A DNA stretch of 64,000 bases, taken from contig DAOUJS010000131.1 of NCBI GenBank assembly GCA_034422355.1, positions 1-64,000 of the forward strand, in the 5' to 3' direction. Below are positions 42,691 through 51,212 of this stretch, one piece after another. The position numbers were made by a program, and so were the translations under genes. Below the pieces are notes generated by a model that had not been told where the DNA came from, did not search any database, and saw only the letters and a program-made list of their open reading frames with translations. This DNA comes from CATOSP01 sp034422355. Its GTDB lineage: Bacteria; Chloroflexota; Dehalococcoidia; Lucifugimonadales; UBA3495. How positions within the stretch are numbered: the first letter of the stretch is position 1; every line of letters begins with the position of its first letter.

Positions 42691-44107
42691 CTCCGAACTG
42701 CTCAAGCTGACCATCTCCGAAATCGCCCCCATGGTACAGGCGCGGGAAGTGTCTCCCGTGGAGTTGACCGAGGCTGCGCTGGCCGAGGCCGAACTTCGGC
42801 AGCCCGTCCTCAACTCCTTCATAACCATCCTGCGCGACGAGGCCCTGGCCCAGGCCGAGGAACAGGAACAGGCCCTGGCCCGAGGCGAATATCTCGGCCC
42901 GCTCCAGGGAATCCCCATCGGCATCAAGGACAACATCGCCACCGGCGGCATCCGCACCACCGTCGGCAGCAAGGTGCTGCGCGATCACGTTCCCGACGAG
43001 GACGCCGAGGTGGTCCGCCGCTGCCGCGAGGCCGGGGCAATCATAATCGGCAAGGAGAACCTGGAAGAGTTCGCCGCCGGGGCAACCTCGAACAACCCCC
43101 ACTACGGCGCAGTCCACAACCCCTGGGGGCTGGACCACATCCCCGGAGGCTCCAGCGGGGGCGGCGGGGCCAACGTCGCCGCCGGGGTCACATTCGCCTC
43201 CCTGGGCACGGACCTGGGCGGCTCGGTGCGGCTGCCCGCCGCCTTTTGCGGAGTGGTGGGGCTGAAGCAGACTTTTGGGCGGGTCAGCCAGCGGGGGCTG
43301 CTGGTCACCAGCTACAACGGCGACCACATCGGCCCCATGACCCGGTCCGTGCGGGACAGCGCCATCGTGCTCCAGGCAATCGCCGGTTACGCCCCCCTCG
43401 ACCCCAGCACCGTCCCTGTGCCCGCGGACGACTACTCCCTGGTATTGGAACGGGGCGCAAGCGGCCTGACGATGGGCATACCCTCCAACCACTACTTCGA
43501 CCTGCTGGACCCGGAGGTTGAGGCCGCTGTCCGCAGGGCTATCGCTGCCCTTGAGGAACTGGGCATCGCCAGCCGTGAGGTCAGCATTCCCAGCATGGAG
43601 TACGTGGGGGCGCTGCGCTTCTCCAGCATGGCCGACAGCGTGGTGACCCATGAGCCGCTGATCGCCTCCAGCCGGGAGGACTACAGCCCCGACACCCTGT
43701 ACCGCACCCTGGCCGGACAGTTCGTGCTGGGCCGCGACTACTCCAAGGCCATGAAGGTCCAGCGCATCATCAAGGAAGACACCGCCCGGGCCCTCCAGGA
43801 AGTGGACTTCCTGGTCACGCCCACGACGCCACTGCCCGCGCCGCGCATCGACGCCGCCACTGTCACCATCGGCGGCGAGGAACACCGGGTGCGCGGCCCC
43901 GGCTCCGGGCTGGTTGCCCGCAACACCAGCCCCATGAACGCCACCGGGTTCCCGGCCATCTCCGTCCCCTGCGGCCTGAGCGAGGCGGGGCTGCCCATCG
44001 GACTCCAGTTCATCGCCCGCCCGTGGGAGGAAGGGACCCTGTTCCGCATCGCCCAAACATACGAGGACGTGTCGCCGAGCCGGGGCCGTTGGCCGGACCT
44101 GGAGTGA
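42683..44107 (+). CDS. Amidase signature family enzyme (GatA-like)
   Basis: A 474-residue amidase. The Ser-cis-Ser-Lys triad is readable: K82 in IGIKDNIATGG, S157 in PGGSSGGGGANVAAG and S181 in TDLGGSVRLPAAFCGVVGLK. The C-terminal half has MNATGFPAISVPCGLSEAGLPIGLQFI, typical of the family. It could be GatA of the Asp/Glu-tRNA amidotransferase, but gatB is absent here. The next genes encode deacetylase-like hydrolases, so catabolic amide hydrolysis is as likely. It overlaps the GatC-like gene. Confidence 0.92.
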   Translation: MPSSELLKLTISEIAPMVQAREVSPVELTEAALAEAELRQPVLNSFITILRDEALAQAEEQEQALARGEYLGPLQGIPIGIKDNIATGGIRTTVGSKVLRDHVPDEDAEVVRRCREAGAIIIGKENLEEFAAGATSNNPHYGAVHNPWGLDHIPGGSSGGGGANVAAGVTFASLGTDLGGSVRLPAAFCGVVGLKQTFGRVSQRGLLVTSYNGDHIGPMTRSVRDSAIVLQAIAGYAPLDPSTVPVPADDYSLVLERGASGLTMGIPSNHYFDLLDPEVEAAVRRAIAALEELGIASREVSIPSMEYVGALRFSSMADSVVTHEPLIASSREDYSPDTLYRTLAGQFVLGRDYSKAMKVQRIIKEDTARALQEVDFLVTPTTPLPAPRIDAATVTIGGEEHRVRGPGSGLVARNTSPMNATGFPAISVPCGLSEAGLPIGLQFIARPWEEGTLFRIAQTYEDVSPSRGRWPDLE

Positions 44108-44151
44108 AGCCGCTTCCGTCAGCCGTCAAATTCCCCAGGAGGTAACGAGCC

Positions 44152-45063
44152 GTGCCCCTGCCGCCCGACCGCGTGGACTACAGCCCAATCATCGACCGCC
44201 CCGTCATCAAGTGGCCCAACGATGCCCGCGTTGCCGTCTGGATCGCGCCCAACATCGAGCACTATGAGTACCTGCCCGACTTTGAAGGGGTACGCAACCC
44301 CTGGCCGCGCACTCCTTACCCAGACGTTCAACAATACGCCTACCGCGACTACGGCAACCGGGTCGGGTTCTGGCGCATGTTGGAGCCGCTGGACAAGTAC
44401 AACATACGCTGCTGCGTCTCCCTGAACATGGCCGTCCTGGAGCACTTCCCGGAGATCGCGGAGGCAATGGTCGAGCGCGACTGGGACTTCATGAGCCACG
44501 GCATCTACAACACCCGCTACCTCTACGGGTACACAGAAGACCGGGAAAGGGAGTTCTACCGGGATACCATCGACACCCTGAAACGTCACACCGGCAAGCA
44601 GTTGAAGGGGATGCTGGGCCCGGCCATCTCGGGCAGCGTCAACACTCCCGACCTGATGGCAGAGGCGGGTCTGGTCTATCACACCGACTGGATGCACGAC
44701 GACCAGCCCGTGCCCATCAAGGTCAAGAGCGGCAGGCTCATTTCCGTCCCCTACTCCATCGAGCTGAACGACTCCTCGGTGCTGCGGGACAACCACTACG
44801 AGGGCGACTACTTCGCCCGCATCTGCATAGACCAGTTCGACCAGCTCTACAGGGAAGGCGCAGAGAGCGGGCGCGTTATGTGCATCGCCCTGCACCCCTT
44901 CCTCATGGGGCAGCCCCACCGCGTCAAGTACCTGGACGAGGCGCTGGCCCACATCATGTCCCACGACGGGGTGTGGCAGACCACCGCCGACGACATAACC
45001 GACTACTACCTGGAACACTATTACGACCAGGCAGTGGCCCACGCCCAGGAAATCAACAAGTAA
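44152..45063 (+). CDS. Polysaccharide deacetylase family protein (PuuE/allantoinase-like), first copy
   Basis: A 303-residue NodB-fold protein. It has the PuuE-like order: WPNDARVAVWIAPNIEHYEYLPD, RDYGNRVGFWRMLEPLDKYNI, then DFMSHGIYNTRYLYG (metal His), LGPAISGSVNTPDLMAEAGLVYHTDWMHDDQPVP and IALHPFLMGQPHRVKYLDEAL. In this subgroup the classical NodB TFDD motif is changed, and members act on allantoin-like or other amides. The GTG start at 44152 follows CAGGAGGT. A paralogue follows 36 bases later. Confidence 0.85.
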   Translation: MPLPPDRVDYSPIIDRPVIKWPNDARVAVWIAPNIEHYEYLPDFEGVRNPWPRTPYPDVQQYAYRDYGNRVGFWRMLEPLDKYNIRCCVSLNMAVLEHFPEIAEAMVERDWDFMSHGIYNTRYLYGYTEDREREFYRDTIDTLKRHTGKQLKGMLGPAISGSVNTPDLMAEAGLVYHTDWMHDDQPVPIKVKSGRLISVPYSIELNDSSVLRDNHYEGDYFARICIDQFDQLYREGAESGRVMCIALHPFLMGQPHRVKYLDEALAHIMSHDGVWQTTADDITDYYLEHYYDQAVAHAQEINK

Positions 45064-45099
45064 CAAGGCAACCTTCGCCTGTTACAAGAGGTAGAGAAC

Positions 45100-46017
45100 A
45101 TGCCCGCACAGCGCCGCCCCGGAATGGACCACGAGCACCACGAATGGTCTCCTATCATCGAACGGGGCCGCCTGGCATGGCCGGACGACGCCCGCATCGC
45201 CATCTGCGTCATCATCAACCTGGAGCACATGGAATGGCAGGCGCCCCCAGGCAGCTTCGAGGCTGGCAACCTGGCCGGAGGGTCGGCGGCGCGCCCCTTC
45301 CCGGACTACGCCCGCCTGTCCCATCGTGAGTACGGTCACCGGGTCGGCATCTTCCGTGTCCTCGACGTGCTGGAGAGACACGGCATTCCCCCGACCGTGG
45401 CAATGGACGCCCTCACCGCGGCCAACTATCCCTACCTCGTCCGGCACCTCTCCGGCAGGGGCTGCGAGTTCATCGGCCACGGCATATCGGTAAGCCGCAT
45501 GATCACCAGCAACATGACATCCGAGGAGGAGCAGGGGTACATCCGGGAGTCGCTGGATACTTTGAATGGCGCAACCGGAACCGAGGCACGGGGCTGGCTG
45601 GGGCCGGAGTACGGCGAGTCATCCCGCACACCCCAACTGCTGGCCCAAGCGGGAATCCGCTACGTCTGCGACTGGGTCAACGACGAGCAGCCCTTCCCGA
45701 TGACCACCGGGGAAGGCGAGCTATATGCTCTCCCCATCATGTGGGAACTGGACGACGTGAGCGCCCTGGCCGACCGCAAAGTCACCATCGACCGGTACCA
45801 GGACATGCTGACGGAAGCATTCGACGCCCTCTACCACGACGGGGCGACAAATGGCCGTGTCCTTACCCTGCACCTTCACCCCTGGCTCATCGGCCAGCCC
45901 TTCCGAATCGGTTACCTGGACGCGGCGTTGGAATACATGACCCGGCGCAGCGGAGTGTGGGCTGCCAAAGGCTCCGACATCATTGACTGGTATCGCCAGC
46001 ACCGGCCCTCGGCCTGA
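45100..46017 (+). CDS. Polysaccharide deacetylase family protein (PuuE/allantoinase-like), second copy
   Basis: A 305-residue paralogue of the preceding gene with the same block order: WPDDARIAICVIINLEHMEWQ, REYGHRVGIFRVLDVLERHGI, CEFIGHGISVSRMI, GWLGPEYGESSRTPQLLAQAGIRYVCDWVNDEQPF and LHLHPWLIGQPFRIGYLDAAL. The two proteins are diverged, so the duplication is old or they were brought together by selection. AGAGGT precedes the ATG. With the amidase upstream they may form a pathway for a cyclic amide or ureide; this is inferred. Confidence 0.85.
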   Translation: MPAQRRPGMDHEHHEWSPIIERGRLAWPDDARIAICVIINLEHMEWQAPPGSFEAGNLAGGSAARPFPDYARLSHREYGHRVGIFRVLDVLERHGIPPTVAMDALTAANYPYLVRHLSGRGCEFIGHGISVSRMITSNMTSEEEQGYIRESLDTLNGATGTEARGWLGPEYGESSRTPQLLAQAGIRYVCDWVNDEQPFPMTTGEGELYALPIMWELDDVSALADRKVTIDRYQDMLTEAFDALYHDGATNGRVLTLHLHPWLIGQPFRIGYLDAALEYMTRRSGVWAAKGSDIIDWYRQHRPSA

Positions 46018-46129
46018 GCCTGCTCAGACCATACCCGGCCCGGTAGCAAAACCTGTCCTATAATCGTCTCCCAGGATGGCGCTGCTAACCAGATTGGCGA
46101 TACTTGAAAGGACGTAAGGCCAAGAATGA

Positions 46130-46573
46130 ATGATAGACGGACTGGCTAGACTGGAAAAGCGGCTCGTTCCTCGTATAAAACGTAGCCGAACTATCCTAGA
46201 TACCGGAGCCACGGTAAGCCTTAGTACATGGATTGCGGCCAGCTACAACCATTACCTTTATTGGCTTTATGATGTTGAAGGTGAAACGGGTATAATCATA
46301 CTAGCAGCCATACTAGGGCTTCCGGTCAATCTACTAGGTAGAGGTGCGATAAACATGATTTCAGATGGACTAATAAAGATTGCATCAATCCCACAAATGA
46401 TATTGGATAAACGGGATGCTAGGGCGGCGTTCCTAGCGGCTAGGGATGAAGCTAGGGACGCAGCTAGGGACGCAATAATCATAGAGAATGCCAAAGCCGC
46501 AATGGCAGGCAATGGTGTTTCCCAAGAGATTATTGATAAGGTGGTAGCAGAGCTAACCGATAAGAAAGACTGA
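46130..46573 (+). CDS. Hypothetical protein with one membrane segment, low GC
   Basis: A 147-residue protein of unknown function. A hydrophobic stretch (about 58-75, TGIIILAAILGLPVNLLG) is followed by a helical Ala/Arg/Asp-rich part (KRDARAAFLAARDEARDAARDAIII) that repeats AARDEARDAARD. The DNA is clearly richer in A+T than all neighbours, with codons such as ATA and CTA that are rare elsewhere in the window. It was therefore probably acquired by transfer. It is adjacent to the HicBA remnant, another mobile-type module. Confidence 0.6.
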   Translation: MIDGLARLEKRLVPRIKRSRTILDTGATVSLSTWIAASYNHYLYWLYDVEGETGIIILAAILGLPVNLLGRGAINMISDGLIKIASIPQMILDKRDARAAFLAARDEARDAARDAIIIENAKAAMAGNGVSQEIIDKVVAELTDKKD

Positions 46574-46594
46574 CAAGGCAGTGAGTAATTGGGG

Positions 46595-46811
46595 TTATAA
46601 TTCCCATTGAGTTCCTGCCAAGATGAGGGCTAATATCCCGCGCGGATAAAGTCCGGCTGCCCCGGTGGTAGTGAATAAAGACCTGCCGGCCATCCGGGCG
46701 CCTGTGCACTCGCCTCGACCCGGCGCGCATAGATACAACAAATCCGTCACGTTCCAAAGCCTGTACCAGGCGGTCGGTGGAGCTATTACGGAGAAGATAA
46801 ACAAGGTTCAT
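46595..46811 (-). pseudogene. hicA: HicA-type toxin gene, frameshifted
   Basis: The first part in one frame reads LVQALERDGFVVSMRAGSRR, then PDGRQVFIHYHRGSRTL, the HicA double-stranded RNA-binding-like core with its usual catalytic His replaced by Arg in GSRR. The expected C terminus, YPRGILALILAGTQWEL followed by a stop, is found in a different frame (ending at 46595). A frameshift near 46645-46655 thus separates the two halves. Unshifted, the frame runs on to 46530 with unrelated residues. The toxin is probably inactive, or the base call is wrong. It overlaps hicB by 4 bases. Confidence 0.7.
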
Positions 46812-47047
46812 ATGGCGACTTCTACTATTCCCTCACCAACATCGGCGGTAGAGCCGATATCGTCGTTGGGAATAGCGTCGCTGTGTTCCAACATGGATGC
46901 AACGAACATCTCTGCCGCCTTGCGCAACTCCTCCAGCGCCTCGTCCTTCGTATAACCCCAGTCCGCGCGGCCAGGCAGCGAATCAATCCAGGCGCTCCAA
47001 CATCCGTCCTCTTCCTCGTGCAGGGATACCCGGAAAGTGTAGGTCAC
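46808..47047 (-). CDS. hicB: HicB family antitoxin
   Basis: A 79-residue protein with the HicB partial RNase H-like fold: YTFRVSLHEEEDGCWSAWIDSLPGRADWGYTKDEALEELRKAAEMFVASMLE. The pattern of aromatic Trp, the pro-Gly turn and the following helix is that of HicB. It has no C-terminal DNA-binding domain. The GTG at 47047 is chosen because GGAGG is about ten bases upstream; a TTG at 47098 would add 17 residues. It overlaps the hicA start by 4 bases (ATGA). Confidence 0.78.
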   Translation of the reverse strand: MTYTFRVSLHEEEDGCWSAWIDSLPGRADWGYTKDEALEELRKAAEMFVASMLEHSDAIPNDDIGSTADVGEGIVEVAI

Positions 47048-47213
47048 GTCAAACGTTCCTCCATCTTGGGGTATATGTCTCTCCAAGTTTCCAGCCAACC
47101 CGCCATGCGCCGATGCTACCTGCCGCTCTATCGCCTCTCAAAATCAGGGGATACCTTCACGCCGACCCTCTCCCCGGTTGCGCACTGCTGGCGTCGCCTG
47201 ACCTCCGGTCTCC

Positions 47214-47242
47214 TTGACACCCGCCGACCCCTAACTTACGCT
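47214..47242 (+). promoter_or_regulatory. Sigma-70 promoter for the glutamine-synthetase-like gene (shared design)
   Basis: TTGACA at 47214-47219, a 17-base spacer, and TACGCT at 47237-47242. The surrounding bases (CCTTGACACCC...AACTTACGCTGGCGCA) closely match those at 48719-48754 upstream of the next gene. Confidence 0.7.
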
Positions 47243-47302
47243 GGCGCAGGTGTGCCAACGCCAGAAAGTAAGCGGCCAAAAGCACCGTCCAGGAGAACTT
47301 CG

Positions 47303-48658
47303 ATGGGCAACACCGAGTTGGTCCGACAGGCCAGAGACGCCGGGGTGCAGCTTGTATCTTTCCTCTACTGCGATAATGGCGGCGTGATCCGGGGCAAAAG
47401 CTCCCACATCGCCGGTCTCGAAGGGAGGCTTGACTCCGGCATCGGCCTGACCGTGGCCATGCAGGCCATGACCGACATGGACCAACTCCAGCAGGTGGAG
47501 GGCATGGGGCCGGTGGGCGAGGTCAGGCTGATTCCCGACCAGGACACCTTCACCATCCTGCCCTACGCACCCAGGCGCGCCCTCATGCTTTCGGACCTGA
47601 TAACCCTGGAACGCCGGCCCTGGGATGCCTGCCCAAGGGACTTCCTAAAGCGGATGATAGCCAGGGCCGAGTCTATGGGTCTGACCATTCAAGCCGCCCT
47701 GGAGCCGGAATGGTATCTCGCCCGGAAGGAAGGCAACACCTTCGTCCCCTGCGACGAAAGCCTTTGCAACGCCAGCACCGGCCACACCTTCACCCAACCC
47801 GTGATAGACGACGTGGTGGAGGCGCTGGAATCCCAGGGCTTGCAAGTGGAGCAATACTACCCGGAGTTGGGCCACGGCCAGCACGAGATGAGCATCCGCC
47901 ACGCCGACGCCCTCCGCGCCGCCGATAACCACCTCGTTTACCGGGAGACGGTCCGCAACGTGGCGTGGCAGTACGGCTACTATGCCTCATTCGCCCCCAA
48001 ACCGTACCCAAACCAGCCGGGCAACGGCTGCCACATCCATTTCAGCGCGTGGGACCGGGACGGGGAGCGCAACCTGTTCTTCGACCCGGCGGGAGTCCAC
48101 AACCTCAGCACGCTGGCGTTCCAGTTCATGGCCGGGGTGCTGGAACACCTGCCCGCGCTGGTGGCCCTGACCTGTCCGAGCATGAACAGCTACCGCAGGC
48201 TCGCCCCCGGCGCCTGGAGTTCGGCCTTCGCCTGCTACGGTCCGGACAACCGGGAGGCCGCGGTGCGCGTGCCATCCCTGTTCTGGGGCGAGGAGATGGC
48301 CTCCGCCAACCTGGAACTGAAGGCGTCCGACTCCAGCGCCAACCCCTACATAGCCCTCGGCGGGCTGATCGCCGCCGGTCTCGACGGGATCGAGCGCGGC
48401 CTGCGCCCCGCTGACGGCCTGCGGGTTGACGTTGACCCCGGGCGGCTCACCCCCGAAGAACTGGCCAGCCGGGGCATCCAGCGCCTCCCAACGTCCCTCG
48501 AAGAAGCCGCCAACAATCTGGAAAGCGATGCGGCGTTAACCGGCGCAATGGGACAGTCCCTGGCCAACTCCTACCTGGTGGTGCGCCGGGCCGACTGGGA
48601 GCTATTCTCCCAGCACGACGCCGAGTTCGAGATTCGCAACCACTTTTATAAATTCTGA
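47303..48658 (+). CDS. Glutamine synthetase family protein
   Basis: A 451-residue protein of the glutamine synthetase fold. The N-terminal domain has VSFLYCDNGGVIRGKSSHIAGLE and PYAPRRALMLSDL. The catalytic domain has ALEPEWYL and HGQHEMSIRHADAL (metal Glu residues), NGCHIHFSAWD (metal His), PSMNSYRRLAPGAWSSAFACYGPDNREAAVRVP and LELKASDSSANPYIALGGLIAAGLDGIE. It lacks the adenylylation-site pattern of GlnA. Such proteins often act as gamma-glutamyl-amine ligases in amine catabolism, and the substrate here is not known. AGGAGA precedes the ATG at 47303. Confidence 0.9.
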   Translation: MGNTELVRQARDAGVQLVSFLYCDNGGVIRGKSSHIAGLEGRLDSGIGLTVAMQAMTDMDQLQQVEGMGPVGEVRLIPDQDTFTILPYAPRRALMLSDLITLERRPWDACPRDFLKRMIARAESMGLTIQAALEPEWYLARKEGNTFVPCDESLCNASTGHTFTQPVIDDVVEALESQGLQVEQYYPELGHGQHEMSIRHADALRAADNHLVYRETVRNVAWQYGYYASFAPKPYPNQPGNGCHIHFSAWDRDGERNLFFDPAGVHNLSTLAFQFMAGVLEHLPALVALTCPSMNSYRRLAPGAWSSAFACYGPDNREAAVRVPSLFWGEEMASANLELKASDSSANPYIALGGLIAAGLDGIERGLRPADGLRVDVDPGRLTPEELASRGIQRLPTSLEEAANNLESDAALTGAMGQSLANSYLVVRRADWELFSQHDAEFEIRNHFYKF

Positions 48659-48720
48659 ATGCTCCGGCCATGACTTGTGCTGTCCGGCGTCACATCGGAA
48701 ATTACCGCCGCTTGTTCTCC

Positions 48721-48749
48721 TTGACACCCATTTGACCCTGACTTATGCT
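48721..48749 (+). promoter_or_regulatory. Sigma-70 promoter for the amidohydrolase gene (shared design)
   Basis: TTGACA at 48721-48726, a 17-base spacer, and TATGCT at 48744-48749. It is a near copy of the promoter at 47214-47242, including flanking bases CTGGCGCA. Confidence 0.7.
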
Positions 48750-48846
48750 GGCGCAAATTTGCCGCCCGCGGCCAGTTCCCGGCATACGGACCGGGATTTC
48801 GCAACCGACGGAACTGCGCCGGAACGCAGGTTGAGAGGGTGACCAC

Positions 48847-49689
48847 GTGAGCAACGTTGACAGACTCATGGAAGGGGCCCTGGACATCCACGTCCACTGC
48901 GCCCCCGACCCCAGGGTAGAGCGCCGGGGCAGCGCCATCGACGTGGCCCGGCAGGCGCTGGAAATGGGGATGCGGGGCATGGTGCTGAAGAGCCACGAGT
49001 ATCCCACTCAGCCGATGGCATACACCGCATCCCAGGCAGTCCCCGGCGTCACTCTCATCGGCGGCGTCGCCCTCGACGTCGAGGTGGGCGGTCTCAACCC
49101 GATGGCCGTGGAATCCACCGCCAAGATGGGCGGCCGGGTGGTCTGGATGCCAACCTTCTCCGCCCGCGCCGACCGCCGGCACAAGGGGCTGAGCGGCGGC
49201 ATCTCCATCCTGGACGACGCCGGCAAACTGGTGCCGGAGGTCTACCCCATCCTGGAGTCCATCAAAGCCCATGACATGGTGCTGGCCACCGGCCACCTCT
49301 CGACCGAGGAGAGCATGGCCCTGGTGGCCGAAGCGCGGAACATGGCCATAGAGCGCCTCGTAGTCACCAACGCCACCACCATGTCATTCCGGACCGGCAT
49401 GACCCTCGAGGACATGAAGACCCTGGCGTCAATGGGCGCATACATCGAACACTGTATTCACGTGATGATGCCCCTGACCTACCGGATGATGCCCCGGGAC
49501 CTGGTTGACATCATCACGGCCATCGGCATGGAACGGTGCATCGTCAGCACCGATTTCGGCCAGGACTTCCACCCCATGCCTGCGGAGGGGCTGCGCATGG
49601 GCATCGCCACTCTTCTTCAGGCCGGCTTGGAGGAAGTGGAGGTCGGGATGCTGGTCAAGGACAACCCTGCCCGGCTCCTGGGCCTGTAG
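48847..49689 (+). CDS. Amidohydrolase-like protein (DUF6282 type)
   Basis: A 280-residue TIM-barrel metal hydrolase-like protein. GALDIHVHCAPDPRVERRG near residue 10 carries the HxH metal motif. MVLKSHEYPTQ, VVWMPTFSARADRR, VLATGHLSTEES (His), VVTNATTMSF and VSTDFGQDFHPMPAEG (Asp) follow in the expected order. The C terminus MLVKDNPARLLGL is the usual amidohydrolase end. Substrate unknown. GTG start at 48847. Its promoter matches that of the glutamine-synthetase-like gene, so the two probably act in one pathway. Confidence 0.85.
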   Translation: MSNVDRLMEGALDIHVHCAPDPRVERRGSAIDVARQALEMGMRGMVLKSHEYPTQPMAYTASQAVPGVTLIGGVALDVEVGGLNPMAVESTAKMGGRVVWMPTFSARADRRHKGLSGGISILDDAGKLVPEVYPILESIKAHDMVLATGHLSTEESMALVAEARNMAIERLVVTNATTMSFRTGMTLEDMKTLASMGAYIEHCIHVMMPLTYRMMPRDLVDIITAIGMERCIVSTDFGQDFHPMPAEGLRMGIATLLQAGLEEVEVGMLVKDNPARLLGL

Positions 49690-49703
49690 GCCAGCCACAC
49701 CGT

Positions 49704-51203
49704 TCAACCGACCGCAGACACCTGCACCCACAGTACCCTCTGTCCCGGCCCAACCGCCGGGTCGTCCCTGGCCCATTCGGCGATACGGTATCCAACCACC
49801 CATGCGATTCTCGCGCCGGACAGCAGCAGCGGAACGCGGTCGCGCAGAGAACGCGGGACCTTGGCGTCGGTGAAGAAGTCCTGGAGCTTCTTGTGTCCCG
49901 TCATCCCCAGCGGCTGGAACCGGTCCCCGGCCTGCCGGGTCCGCAGCGTCAGCCGTCCTCCGATGGCAGTCAGCGAGAACCTTTCCGTCCACTGGAATTG
50001 CCCCGAATCCTCTTCCGGGAACGGGCACGGCGACCACGGCTCCCCGACCCGCAACCTCACCCGCCAGCCACCGATAACGTTCTCCCGCTCCTCGCCTGCC
50101 GCTGGCGGCAATTCCAGTACATGTTCTCCCTCCATCGCCGGAAGGGCAACTTCAGTCCGGTCCGCCCGCGTCATCAGAAGGCTTCCGTACTCGCGACGGA
50201 AGACCAGGCCATCCGGCAGGTGGACGCTCCAGCCGGTCATTGCGCCCTCCATCGCCTGCTGCATGGCCCGCAGGTGGCTCTCCCGCAGCCGTAGAGTGTC
50301 CCCGGTCATGGAGGCGTAGGCGCGCCTCAGCAGAGCCGACCGCAGCGCGGGGTGGAGGGCCGAAAATCCGGCCAGGTCAAGACAGACCCGGCCATCTCCC
50401 CCGGCAGCTACCGATGGCCAGAGGCGGTCAACCTCCGATTCCACGAAATCAAGCTCCAGCGATGCCGTCCGGGAAAGGCGCAGCAGAGACTCCCGGACCC
50501 TCGGGTTGTACTCGGACGCCAGGTGGGGCATAAGCTCCCGCCGGACCCGGTTCCGGGTGAACCGGGGGAGCAGGTTCCCGCTGTCCTCCCGGTAGGGCTG
50601 CCCAAGCTCACGGCAATAGGCGGCGGTCTGGGCCTTGGTCACGTTCAACAAGGGGCGGAATATGCTCACTTCGGAGACACCCCGGGGCCACGGCCAGGGG
50701 GAAACTTCGTTCATGCCCCGCAGGCCGTTCAGGCCGGAACCGCGCAGCACGTGGAGCAGGACCGTCTCAGCCTGGTCATCCGCCGTGTGGCCCAGGGCCA
50801 CCAGGGACGCGCCCACGGCCCTGGCGGTATCGGCCAGAAACGAGTAACGCATCTCCCGGGCCAACTGCTCAAAGGATGAAATGTTGCGCGTTGCCCGGTA
50901 CTCCTCCGGGTCCTGCTTCTCCACCGTGCAGGGCAGGCCCAACTTTTCCGCTAGGGCGGCGACAAAGCGAGCGTCCTCAACGGCTTCCTCCCCGCGGAAA
51001 TCGTGGTCCAGGTGGGCAACGTGGAGGCCCAGGTCAAAAGGGCCGGACAAACGGTGCAGGCTGCGCAGCAGGGCTACCGAATCAGGGCCGCCCGAAACCG
51101 CCACCACCAACGCCCTGCCAACGGCGGCGTCTCCCACCCGGCGGAGCGCGCCGCCTACCTGCCGCTCCAGTTCATTCCGCTCCAGTCCATCAATGAGGGC
51201 CAT
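49704..51203 (-). CDS. tilS: tRNA(Ile)-lysidine synthase
   Basis: A 499-residue N-type ATP pyrophosphatase that modifies C34 of tRNA-Ile(CAU) to lysidine. The PP-loop SGGPDS is at residues 37-42. VAHLDHDFRGEEAVEDARFV and LVALGHTADDQAETVLLHVLRGSGLNGLRGM are the other TilS signatures. The C-terminal domain includes LTLRTRQAGDRFQPLGMTGHKKLQDFFTDAKVP, as expected. It is 9 bases downstream of the phosphatase gene in a three-gene minus-strand operon. Confidence 0.95.
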   Translation of the reverse strand: MALIDGLERNELERQVGGALRRVGDAAVGRALVVAVSGGPDSVALLRSLHRLSGPFDLGLHVAHLDHDFRGEEAVEDARFVAALAEKLGLPCTVEKQDPEEYRATRNISSFEQLAREMRYSFLADTARAVGASLVALGHTADDQAETVLLHVLRGSGLNGLRGMNEVSPWPWPRGVSEVSIFRPLLNVTKAQTAAYCRELGQPYREDSGNLLPRFTRNRVRRELMPHLASEYNPRVRESLLRLSRTASLELDFVESEVDRLWPSVAAGGDGRVCLDLAGFSALHPALRSALLRRAYASMTGDTLRLRESHLRAMQQAMEGAMTGWSVHLPDGLVFRREYGSLLMTRADRTEVALPAMEGEHVLELPPAAGEERENVIGGWRVRLRVGEPWSPCPFPEEDSGQFQWTERFSLTAIGGRLTLRTRQAGDRFQPLGMTGHKKLQDFFTDAKVPRSLRDRVPLLLSGARIAWVVGYRIAEWARDDPAVGPGQRVLWVQVSAVG

Positions 51204-51212
51204 GAATTGGCG

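Noticed and set aside
41828..44056. A 742-codon open frame on the minus strand
   Set aside because: It is antisense to the amidase gene and adjacent genes, is rich in Gly/Ala/His without any domain, and arises from the high GC at third codon positions.
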